A stretch of DNA of 64,000 nt from JBKHBT01 sp046542255 (lineage in GTDB: Bacteria; UBP14; UBA6098; JBKHBT01). Positions 24,440 to 33,000 of this stretch are shown piece after piece. Under the pieces are notes generated by a model. That model did no database searches. It had not been told where the DNA came from and was given only the letters and a program-made list of their open reading frames with translations. Location of the stretch: NCBI GenBank assembly GCA_046542255.1, contig JBKHBT010000001.1, positions 1-64,000 of the forward strand, given 5' to 3'. The translations under genes and the position numbers were made by a program. Positions within the stretch are counted from its first letter, which is position 1, and each line of letters begins with the position of its first letter.

Positions 24440-24468
24440 AAAATATAAAAAAATCATGTATTTTTCAA
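24440..24468 (-). promoter_or_regulatory. Promoter of the sorted-protein/buk operon
   Basis: Minus strand: TTGAAA (24468-24463), a 17-base spacer, TATTTT (24445-24440). It lies about 30 bases before the GTG start at 24411. Confidence 0.55.
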
Positions 24469-24577
24469 AGCTTTTTCCATTTCAATAGAATATTAAACCG
24501 ATAAAACCCATCAAAATTTAAGATTAATCATAATAAAAGCCTTTCTTTTTCGCAATATTTAATTTATCGTTATCAAG

Positions 24578-26911
24578 ATGAGAAATTTATTTAAGACAAT
24601 CATGCTTTTAATTTTTGTAGCTTTTTCTGCATATTCACAAACCATGCAGAGCACAGAGCTTTTTGGAGCGGGCGATATCACTGCTCTCCCATCAAGGAAT
24701 GTATTTATAAATCCTGCAATTGCTGCAAAAATTGAAAATCCTTCCTTTCAGACAGAGCTTACATCTCTGTATATTGGCTTTTCAGAAGATAATCTGGCTA
24801 TGGGGTCTTTTGGATTTGCCTATCCTTTTAGCAAAACTATATCCGCTTTCACAGGATTTAGATATCTCATTTCTGATATTTACAGTCGTAATTCATTGGA
24901 TATTGGCATATCAGGCAATGTTTACAGAAGCTTTAGTTTAGGCATTCGTGGAAGAGTTATTTCTGGAAATTTTCTGCGCAATAATTTCATATATGAACCG
25001 GATGAAGCCGCCGACCCACTTTTCGATGAAAATCTGAGAAGGTTTGGCTTTGCCGGAGATTTCGGAATGGCATATAAACCATCGGAGAGAATAGAGTTAG
25101 GTTTTTGGGCAAAGAATATTATCTCCTCAAATATGAGCCTGACAGAAAAAGACGAAGATTATCCGCTTATCCTTTCTTTGGCAGGTGCGTTCACTATTTT
25201 GCCAAATATCCGATTGGCAATTGAAAGCAGTTACTATCAATATGATATAGAACAAAGACCTTATGATATTTCTGGCGGTATCGAGTGGGAACTCTTCGAT
25301 GGCAATTTCGATATTAGAGCAGGCATTTCGGAAGACTTCATAACAAGTGGAATAGGCATTAATTCAATTTTCAATGAGAAAATCGATTTCGATTATGCAT
25401 TTGCATATCCGCTCACTAAGATTGCCATAGCAGGCGGAACCAGCCACAAAATCGCCCTATCGATCAATTTTGAAAAATTTGAATCTTCACAAAAGGAAAT
25501 TAGACAAGCTGCCCAGGCAGCCATTCCCGAATTTAATATAAAACTCGATCCACACAAAATAATTATTGATACTCTCATCGAAATAAATAGCGAAGAAACC
25601 TTCATACCAGCCATATTTTTCGATAAAAATTCTGATTCGATAAATCCAAGATATTCAGGCCTAATAGATTTCATCCATAAAAGGCTGACGAAGAATAGAG
25701 ATGCCATCATCGAGCTATATGGTTTTTACGATGATCTATCCGATAACCAAAATACCGATTTGGCCATAAAAAGATCTAAGGCAGTGGCAGATAAATTAAA
25801 TCTCCCAGAAGGCAAATATCAGATAGTTCATTCCGGCTATGATAGTTCTATGCCGAGAGCCGGTTTAGCCAATCATGCACCCGACAGCACTCAACAAAAA
25901 ATGATAAACCATGAAAATCGAAGAGTCGAAATGAAAATCCGGCTGAAAAAAACTCCAAATAATTTTGATAGCCCAGAACTCGATAATTTCCTAAAACGCA
26001 ATCCCGACCTGGATATTGCATGGCGAGTCGATACGCAGAAAATCGAAATATCCAGCATATTGAAAAAAAATAAGAACAGGCTTTTGATACCATCTGACAC
26101 CATGAAAATAGATTTTATCAATTCCTCTATACTGCAAAAACCACCCGAGAATAAATTTATACAGACCAAAAACGGAAAACTCGATGGAGTTGAAATAGCT
26201 ATTTATGGAGATATTGAAGTTAGATATCCTGAATGGAGAATAGACCTTTTGAAGGAGAATAATATTTTAATCAGGCAATTGGCCAGGGGCGATTCCGAAA
26301 AAATCCCAGAAAAGCTTTATTTTGATTGGAAAGATGATAGTGGTGATATAGTCGATATGGATAAAGCTTATTTTATCAAATTGTCTGTAAAGGATTCCAA
26401 TGAGAATGACTATACGATTTATTCTGAGGATTCACTTTCTATTAATATAAGAAAATCTTATCGTGAAGTTAATCGTTTAACTCTGGTTCGCTTTGTTTAT
26501 GACCAGACTAAATCATTGGAGTCATATCTTCAGATGAGAAGATTCGAGATATCGAACAAAATAATAGAAATAGCAAAGAAACCGCATAAAAAGATAAATA
26601 TTCTAATTTCCGGCCATACCGATACCTTAGGTACCGATGAGAGAAATATGGAGCTTTCTTCGCAAAGGGCTTTTTCACAATATCAGCTAATTCGAAATGA
26701 CCTGAAAGCTATACTGAATCTTCCAGGCGAGGAAACCCTTGATGATTGGTTAGCCAAAAAAAATATAAATATTGAATATAAGGGCTTTGGCGCATCGAGA
26801 CCTTACAAAATTGATAGTTCCAGAGATATTGAAATCCTCGGAGACAACTCACTTCCCGAAGGCCGCATTCTAAACCGCCGTGTCGAAATCGAAATAGAGA
26901 TTAGGAATTAG
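24578..26911 (+). CDS. Outer-membrane protein with PorP/SprF-like barrel and two OmpA domains (777 aa)
   Basis: Signal peptide (1-20). Then a ~270-residue barrel of alternating strands resembles PorP/SprF type IX secretion membrane proteins (RNVFINPAIAAKIENPSFQTEL at its start). Two OmpA-type peptidoglycan-binding domains follow. The first is at ~340-455 (PAIFFDKNSDSINPRYSGLI ... NHENRRVEM). The second is at ~625-777 (VRFVYDQTKSLES ... ISGHTDTLGTDERNMELS ... NRRVEIEIEI). Inferred role: an outer-membrane barrel tied to the cell wall, possibly part of T9SS. The start codon has no strong ribosome site. Confidence 0.75.
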   Translation: MRNLFKTIMLLIFVAFSAYSQTMQSTELFGAGDITALPSRNVFINPAIAAKIENPSFQTELTSLYIGFSEDNLAMGSFGFAYPFSKTISAFTGFRYLISDIYSRNSLDIGISGNVYRSFSLGIRGRVISGNFLRNNFIYEPDEAADPLFDENLRRFGFAGDFGMAYKPSERIELGFWAKNIISSNMSLTEKDEDYPLILSLAGAFTILPNIRLAIESSYYQYDIEQRPYDISGGIEWELFDGNFDIRAGISEDFITSGIGINSIFNEKIDFDYAFAYPLTKIAIAGGTSHKIALSINFEKFESSQKEIRQAAQAAIPEFNIKLDPHKIIIDTLIEINSEETFIPAIFFDKNSDSINPRYSGLIDFIHKRLTKNRDAIIELYGFYDDLSDNQNTDLAIKRSKAVADKLNLPEGKYQIVHSGYDSSMPRAGLANHAPDSTQQKMINHENRRVEMKIRLKKTPNNFDSPELDNFLKRNPDLDIAWRVDTQKIEISSILKKNKNRLLIPSDTMKIDFINSSILQKPPENKFIQTKNGKLDGVEIAIYGDIEVRYPEWRIDLLKENNILIRQLARGDSEKIPEKLYFDWKDDSGDIVDMDKAYFIKLSVKDSNENDYTIYSEDSLSINIRKSYREVNRLTLVRFVYDQTKSLESYLQMRRFEISNKIIEIAKKPHKKINILISGHTDTLGTDERNMELSSQRAFSQYQLIRNDLKAILNLPGEETLDDWLAKKNINIEYKGFGASRPYKIDSSRDIEILGDNSLPEGRILNRRVEIEIEIRN

Positions 26912-26953
26912 TGAAGATATTTTGGTACTCTTTCCTATTAAATTTGTCGAGCT

Positions 26954-27697
26954 TTAAAAGTGAAAAATAGCTCCGATCGATGCATAGTTAATTAAGGCAA
27001 AATTATACACTTCATCATTATCAGCTCCGCCTTCAACAAATCTATATCCGGCTCGTAAATCTATTCTATCGGATAGCTTATAAACTAATGCAGTATGAAC
27101 ATCCTCTGCGCGGCCTTGTGGTGCGGCGAGAGCATCACCATTTAGCAGGAAAGCAAAGTTTTCCGAATATTGCCATAAGAGACGAAAGTGAATAATCGGC
27201 ACAAAGCCAACATTTGTTTTTTCTGATTCAAGACCACCGCCTTTGACAGCGATTTTTGCATCGCGAATTTTTCCGGTGAAGCCAATACCAATATCTATTT
27301 TGTCTCTCCTAATAAAATCATAACGATATGTCAATCGATATGAATTGAATTTATATATCGTTTCCAAAGGAGTATCGGCTGGAAATGTTTCACCTTCGAA
27401 TATCAAATCTCGATCTAATTGGCCAGTTGAATTTATTGAAAGAGGTGCATAAAGGCCAAACAGATGATGTCGATCATTAAAATTGTAGATTAGTCGAATG
27501 CGATAAAATGCTCCAGGGTCGGCTTCGAGTTCTTCTGAAAGCGAAAACAGAGTTCCCTGATCACCAGGAATACGAACATCGTTGTAACCACTAAACACAG
27601 CACCTGTTTCTATATCGATATCAATTTGGGCAAATGTCTTCGATACAAACAAAAAAACAAAACAAAGAATAATAGTGTAACCGATAGTTTTTTTCAT
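26954..27697 (-). CDS. Outer-membrane beta-barrel protein of unknown function (247 aa)
   Basis: Signal peptide (residues 1-23, ending TFAQ), then amphipathic strands with many aromatic residues, ending ASIGAIFHF, a typical barrel terminal strand with C-terminal phenylalanine. No enzymatic motif is visible. The ribosome site GGAGG is eight bases before the ATG. It is monocistronic and converges with the OmpA double-domain gene with a 42-base gap. Confidence 0.7.
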   Translation of the reverse strand: MKKTIGYTIILCFVFLFVSKTFAQIDIDIETGAVFSGYNDVRIPGDQGTLFSLSEELEADPGAFYRIRLIYNFNDRHHLFGLYAPLSINSTGQLDRDLIFEGETFPADTPLETIYKFNSYRLTYRYDFIRRDKIDIGIGFTGKIRDAKIAVKGGGLESEKTNVGFVPIIHFRLLWQYSENFAFLLNGDALAAPQGRAEDVHTALVYKLSDRIDLRAGYRFVEGGADNDEVYNFALINYASIGAIFHF

Positions 27698-27758
27698 TTC
27701 TCAGACCTCCTGAATTTATAAACTTCGGGACTATCAAGTCTTACAAAGAATTAATGTA

Positions 27759-27786
27759 AAATTATTTTAATTTTGAGAATTGTCAA
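27759..27786 (-). promoter_or_regulatory. Promoter of the barrel protein gene
   Basis: Minus strand: a perfect TTGACA (27786-27781), a 16-base spacer, TAATTT (27764-27759). It lies about 60 bases before the ATG at 27697. Confidence 0.6.
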
Positions 27787-27934
27787 CGACTTTTTTGAGA
27801 ATTTATGGAAATAGTTAGGAGATGTAACAAATACGACAAGATTTGTAACTGGAACCTTCGATTGATGCCATTACTTTGGTCTTTCTCAGTAATCAGTACA
27901 TTTTAAATTACTTAATTCAATTGATGGTTAAGCA

Positions 27935-27994
27935 ATGCCAAAATCTGTAAACAGGCGTGTCGGAATCGAGATAGGAACTAATAATTGTCCCTAG
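27935..27994 (+). pseudogene. Possible relic of an OmpA-type C-terminus
   Basis: The short plus-strand frame reads MPKSVNRRVGIEIGTNN. At DNA level it matches the last ~40 bases of the OmpA double-domain gene (26870-26911: NRRVEIEIEIRN) at roughly three of four positions. A stop lies just upstream, so nothing longer remains. It may be a leftover of a duplicated OmpA gene. A chance match cannot be excluded. The rest of 27698-28008 shows only the promoter noted above. Confidence 0.3.
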
Positions 27995-28008
27995 AGCCCA
28001 AATAATCA

Positions 28009-28467
28009 TTATGGACAGGTGCCAACTCCTTCTGCAACGACAATAACAAGATCATCATGTCCGGGTATTTCTATTATTTCTCCTGGATCTGCATTTACAG
28101 CGGCAAAGAGCCAGCTCATGGAGTGAATATCGTCTTTCCCCAGATACGTAATGACGATATTGCCACCATGATTTTCATAATCATAGCAAGTTCCAAACGG
28201 GTCGTCTTCTCTACTGGGCCACTCTTCAAGGTAATCTGGACAAAGGCCGGGGGGGGGCGTATTCCTGCTGACATCATCTGGGAAACATCCTGTTTCGGCA
28301 TAGAACTGAGATAAAGCCTTGTAGATTCTATTTAATAGTATCCGGGCCTGCGAGTATTTGGCCTGCGTGGTTACCTCATTGTAACGGTTGATTGCCAACC
28401 CTGCCAGAACCCCGATAATTACTACAACAATCATCAGTTCAATTAATGTGAATCCTTTTTTCTTCAT
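28009..28467 (-). CDS. Type IV pilin / type II pseudopilin-like protein (152 aa)
   Basis: Classic prepilin start: KKKGFTLIELMIVVVIIGVLAGLA, with cleavage expected after G5 and the conserved glutamate E10. The globular part has four or more cysteines (ETGCFPDD, GLCPDY, GTCYDY, VGTCP) that may form disulfides. It is a single gene without assembly genes nearby, so the system it serves is unknown. The DNA has a run of nine C (minus strand, 28249-28257) coding TPPPG; slippage there would shift the frame. The SD GAGGTG follows directly after a terminator-like hairpin and T-tract. Confidence 0.88.
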   Translation of the reverse strand: MKKKGFTLIELMIVVVIIGVLAGLAINRYNEVTTQAKYSQARILLNRIYKALSQFYAETGCFPDDVSRNTPPPGLCPDYLEEWPSREDDPFGTCYDYENHGGNIVITYLGKDDIHSMSWLFAAVNADPGEIIEIPGHDDLVIVVAEGVGTCP

Positions 28468-28475
28468 AACACCTC

Positions 28476-28516
28476 AAAAAAAAAAACCTGTCAGAAAGAA
28501 ATATTCTCTCTACAGG
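28476..28516 (-). terminator. Terminator-like hairpin and T-tract just upstream of the pilin gene
   Basis: Minus strand: a stem of about 13 pairs (CCTGTAGAGAGAA with TTCTTTCTGACAGG, one bulge and one G-T pair) at 28516-28487, then 11 T at 28486-28476. GAGGTG and the pilin ATG follow at once. It can end transcripts of the permease gene. A good promoter lies upstream of it (28540-28567), so it would also sit inside the pilin leader and could act as an attenuator. Confidence 0.7.
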
Positions 28517-28539
28517 CTCTGTACCATCTACTACTCATA

Positions 28540-28567
28540 AATATATAGGAAAAAAATGGAAAATCAA
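28540..28567 (-). promoter_or_regulatory. Candidate pilin promoter upstream of the hairpin
   Basis: Minus strand: TTGATT (28567-28562), a 16-base spacer, TATATT (28545-28540). The predicted start is near 28533, giving a ~65-base leader that contains the hairpin and T-tract. Confidence 0.5.
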
Positions 28568-28582
28568 GCTATATTTTTATTT

Positions 28583-29692
28583 TTATTTGCTAAAATTAAA
28601 GAGGTTAAACTTAGCCTTCTTTTGTTTGGGTTTTGCTTTCCCCATAATTTTGGCGATAATTTCTGTTTCTTCGAATTGCTCAAAAACAATTTTCATGAAA
28701 ACCAAAAGCGGTACAGAAAGAATCATTCCGGCCACGCCCCAAATATAGCCCCAAAATAAAAGACCAATGATTACTGTTAATGTATTTAGCTCTAGTTGCC
28801 CTGAAAGCAAAATAGGATCGATTAGATTCCCAATTATAATCTGGTATGTAGATAGAAGGATAGCAAAGACAATTATAGAAAAACCTGAATCAAGATAAAT
28901 CAGCCCCATGAGAATCGGAGGTATAGTTGCGACTATCGAGCCGATACTGGGGATGAAATTGAGAATAAATGCCAAAAAACCCCAGAAAAGAGCAAACTCC
29001 ACACCAAATATTGTACAAGTTAGCCAGAATAAAAAGCCGGTCGCCAGCGATACAACCATCTTAACACGGATATAGCTGGATATCGAAAGCATAACTTGCT
29101 CGAACATATTCAGAAAAGATTTTCCCCGTTTTGGCCCACCGACATGGATGATATATTCTTTATAGCCAGAAAATCCATAGAGCAAAATAATAAAATAAAG
29201 TGCAAATAGCAAAAACTTGCCACCAAAATCGCCAAGCATAACAGCGAGAGAACCCAGGGCATCATTCATATTCATTTCTTTGATAAATGTATTAAGGTAT
29301 TTATTAAGCTCAATTTTGGGTATAAAATTTCCCAGTTTAGAATTAATCCACATCTGCAGTAGTTCGATTCTCTGTATAATTTTCTCAATAAAGACTCTCC
29401 CATTTTCCGAAAGCTGGCTAGCCGTATTGGAAACAATCATCCCAAAAACAAAAAGCAAAAGCAAAGTAACCATAGATACAAGAGTAACCGCAAGCCAATT
29501 AGGGAATTTCTTTTTTATTAGAAAAAATAACAAAGGCTGCAAAAGCATAACAATAAAAAGCGCCAGAACCAAAGGCAATAATAGACTGGACAATTCTCTT
29601 AGAATTACGAATAAAACAACGATTATGAATAATATACTCGCAATTCGAATAACTCTATAATCGGATAATGCTGCTTCGTCTTGTGATTCCAT
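28583..29692 (-). CDS. AI-2E family (PerM/YdiK-like) membrane transporter (369 aa)
   Basis: Seven to eight membrane helices in the AI-2E/PerM pattern: a paired N-terminal hairpin, a long amphipathic middle region (~90-150), then FWGFLAFILNFIPSIGSIVATIPP and LIDPILLSGQLELNTLTVIIGLLFWG, which are family signatures. Members include autoinducer-2 exporters and sodium/proton antiporters, so the substrate cannot be named. The start is the ATG at 29692, preceded by GGGAGG and four bases. A TTG at 29704 overlaps that site. The C-terminus is lysine-rich. Confidence 0.87.
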   Translation of the reverse strand: MESQDEAALSDYRVIRIASILFIIVVLFVILRELSSLLLPLVLALFIVMLLQPLLFFLIKKKFPNWLAVTLVSMVTLLLLFVFGMIVSNTASQLSENGRVFIEKIIQRIELLQMWINSKLGNFIPKIELNKYLNTFIKEMNMNDALGSLAVMLGDFGGKFLLFALYFIILLYGFSGYKEYIIHVGGPKRGKSFLNMFEQVMLSISSYIRVKMVVSLATGFLFWLTCTIFGVEFALFWGFLAFILNFIPSIGSIVATIPPILMGLIYLDSGFSIIVFAILLSTYQIIIGNLIDPILLSGQLELNTLTVIIGLLFWGYIWGVAGMILSVPLLVFMKIVFEQFEETEIIAKIMGKAKPKQKKAKFNLFNFSK

Positions 29693-29830
29693 ACTGCCTC
29701 CCAAATAAAATTATTGAATTTGTTAAATAACACAAGTTTTATTTAGTAAAAAGCCTTAAAATCAAAAAAATAAAAAATGCAAATCGCAAATGATTTTCAA
29801 TTTTTCGCTAAATTCAAATTTACTTGAATT

Positions 29831-29852
29831 TAATTTGTTGATAATCAAATTA
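29831..29852. promoter_or_regulatory. AT-rich inverted repeat in the leader of the giant protease gene
   Basis: TAATTTG (29831-29837) and CAAATTA (29846-29852) are perfect 7-base arms around TTGATAAT. It lies 170 bases before the C25 peptidase start and could be an operator. No clear -35/-10 pair was identified near it. Confidence 0.3.
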
Positions 29853-29916
29853 ACCGCTTTCCACAAAAAAGAAAATGTCAATATCTATTTTTTTCAGATA
29901 CTTACGATAAATAGTA

Positions 29917-29973
29917 ATGAGAAGGAAAAGTTTATATGAAAGGAGCCTTATGAAAGCAGCTATTATAGAATGA
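29917..29973 (+). CDS. Short leader frame 1 (18 aa, or 7 aa from an inner start)
   Basis: ATG at 29917 gives an 18-residue frame. The in-frame ATG at 29950 has a strong ribosome site (AAAGGAG, four bases away) and encodes MKAAIIE. Its TGA overlaps the ATG of the next small frame (ATGA). Whether it is translated is unknown. It could be a regulatory leader or the relic of a lost gene. Confidence 0.3.
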   Translation: MRRKSLYERSLMKAAIIE

Positions 29974-30020
29974 AACTTGATGGGAAATGGGATTTAACAT
30001 TAAAAAAAGAAGGAAGGTAA
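29970..30020 (+). CDS. Short leader frame 2 (16 aa), one base before the C25 peptidase start
   Basis: MKLDGKWDLTLKKEGR and a TAA. Its start overlaps the stop of frame 1, and its stop lies one base before the ATG of the giant peptidase. The peptidase ribosome site (AAGGAAGG) is inside it. The chain of overlaps would couple translation. Expression is not shown. Confidence 0.3.
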   Translation: MKLDGKWDLTLKKEGR

Positions 30021-30021
30021 A

Positions 30022-33000
30022 ATGAGAAACAGAATTTTACTATGTTCGATTTTACTATTATTTTTAGCGGTTTTGCCACTCGGTGCAGAAAGCTTCTGGA
30101 CACATAGCGTCATGCTCTCGATAAAACTGCAGGGCGGAGGTTATCCAACAGGAGAAGATAATCTATCAGTGCCGAATGAAGCGCATGATGATATGTATAG
30201 CTGGCGGCAAGAAGGCCTATTTTTTATGGTATGGATGTCGGATGTGGCAACTGGCGCTGTATCAGATACATTTTTCCCAGGCGATGCAGATTATGGTTTT
30301 ACTTATGTCGGTATTCCAGATTTCGATGCCGGAGCTTTGGTCTTTTCATTCGATAATTTCAAAGTTGTAGGCAGGACTAATCATCTCGAATTCGATTATG
30401 ATGATACTTTGCATGTTAAAATGTTCCATGTCAATGCAATAAGTGACACATTTGAATGGGAAATTGATACCGTATTAACAGAGCCGCCCGGTGATGGCGC
30501 TTTGGAAATCGATGTGGTAATGATAAGTGATGTTGTGCCCGAAAGCCCTACAATCGCTTATCCGGGTTCGAATATTCGAACAGTTGGGAATCCTGACTCA
30601 TTAAAATGGGATATACCCTATGACGATGATGGCGATGAGCTACATTTCAAGGTCGAACTTTCCAGCTCTGAGAGCTTCGCAAGCCCCGAATATGTCTATG
30701 AGTCCAATTTGGATGCTTCTCCATTTTCGCCAGCATTGCCAATCGCTTCTGGCTCAGGACAATGCAAAATTGATATACCTGATGCTCTGGAATCTGGAAC
30801 ATGGTATTGGCGAGTTTCTAGTTATGATGGGACATATTATAGCTCACCATCCGAAACACGAAATTTCACAATAAATAGCCCACCGGGAACAGCTACTCCA
30901 TTTTATCCAGTAGATGCAACAGAATATACAGAAGTCCCGGCCAGTGTTAATTGGTTGCCGCCGGCAGATCTCGATGGAGATTCTATCTGGTTCGAATTAG
31001 CTATTGATTCTGATGCCGATTTCTCCACCAGTGAATATCTCTATCAATCATGGGTAGATGAAGCTGGATTTGCTCCTGGTGCAGCAGTATTGCCAGAATC
31101 GGATACCTGCGAATACACTTTCTCACACGCACTGGATATACAGGGACAGTGGTATTATAGAATAATCGCTTATGACGGATATGAATTTGGCGCAGCTAGC
31201 GATATAATGTCTTTCATTATTAATGTAGAACCCGAAGAACCGGTTCTCTCATCACCAGTCGATAATATTATGGCGCATGTTTTGCCGGATGAATTTATTT
31301 TCGATAAACCAATTGATGGCGATTCGGACGATCTTCATTTTCAGATCGAGTTCTCCAGCGATAGCACATTCGCAACGGTGGATTATTCCTATGCATCGAC
31401 TGAAAACCCATCAGTCTTTTCGCCTGCGATGCCGGCCGGTGCAGCGGTGGAAGATATTAGCTTTACCCCGCCAGTAGATATGGAAATCCTGACAGGGCGA
31501 TGGTTCTGGCGAGTTAAGGCATACGATGGCCTCGAATATAGCGATTACTCATCAATATGGGCATTTGAACTTAATAGCGCTCCCAATGCCCCGGTGCTTA
31601 GCACACCAGCAATAGATGCCGAACTTGTATCCGCGCCGATCGAATTTTCATGGTCGATACCTGCCGATGCTGACTCTGATGACCTATATTTCCGAATTGA
31701 AGTCGATTCAGATGGTGATTTCGGAACGGTGGATTATACCTATGAATCATGGATAGACGGTAGCAGTTTCTCACCTGAACAGCCTGTTACACATGATTCT
31801 GGAAATTGCACCTTTACTGTACCCATAGATATGGAACTTACAGAAGGCCATTGGTATTGGCGAGTCAATGCATATGATGGCATCGATTTCTCCGGTGCGA
31901 CATCGGCGAGACATTTTTCGATAAATACATTGCCGACTGTGCCGACACTTGTCTCACCGATAGATTTGTCTGTAACTGCAGAAGCTCCGGCAACTCTGCA
32001 ATGGAATGTTCCAGTCGATGATGATGGTGATGCTTTGCATTTCAAGGTTCAGATATCGCAAGATTCAGACTTTATTACCATCGACCATACCTATACATCA
32101 TGGTTAGACGAAACTGGCTTCAGCCCGGATCTTCCTGTAGCAAGCGGCACAGGAACAGCAGAACTTACTCATGGCCTCGATTTACTTCCGGGAACATATC
32201 ATTGGCGTGTCTATGCCTATGATGGCTCCGAATTATCGCATAGCTCATCTTCATGGAGTTTTACAGTCGATGAAGCTCCCGATAGCCCAACATTGGCCTC
32301 ACCAGAAGCAGATGAATTGTTCTCTGCGCCGCCAACACAGTTCCAATGGAGCATTCCAGATGATGCCGATGATGATGACTTGCATTTTATTTTAGAAATA
32401 GATAGCGATGGAGATTTCATATCTTCATTGGATTATTCATATGACAGCCGAATAGAAGCTTCGCTTTTTTCGCCGGCTATGCCTGTCGAGAGCGGCTCTG
32501 GCTCATGCACATTTAGTTGTCCAGACGATCTTATTCTCGATACAGGGCACTGGTATTGGCGTGTCAAGGCATGGGATGGATATAAATTTAGCGAATATTC
32601 CGATGCAGAGCATTTCGCAATCAATGCATTCCCTTCCAATCCAGTTCTTGTCGGCCCTATCGATGGCGAGAGAATGGCCAATATGCCGGATAGGTTGACA
32701 TGGGATATACCCGAAGACGACGATAGCGATAGATTGTATTTCCGTGTACAAATAGATAGCGATGGCGATTTCGCTACTTCCGTGGACCATGAAATCCTGT
32801 CCTGGGTCGATGGCACAAGCTTCAGCCCCGTGCAGCCAGTTGCAAGCGGAAGCGGCACCTGCGATTTCTTCCTCGAAGATATTACGCTGGCCGATGGAAC
32901 ATGGCATTGGCGAGTTTCTGCCTATGATGGCACCGATCACAGCGCATATAGCTCAACAGAAACCTTTAGGATCAATAATGCTCCCGAGCCACCGGTTACC

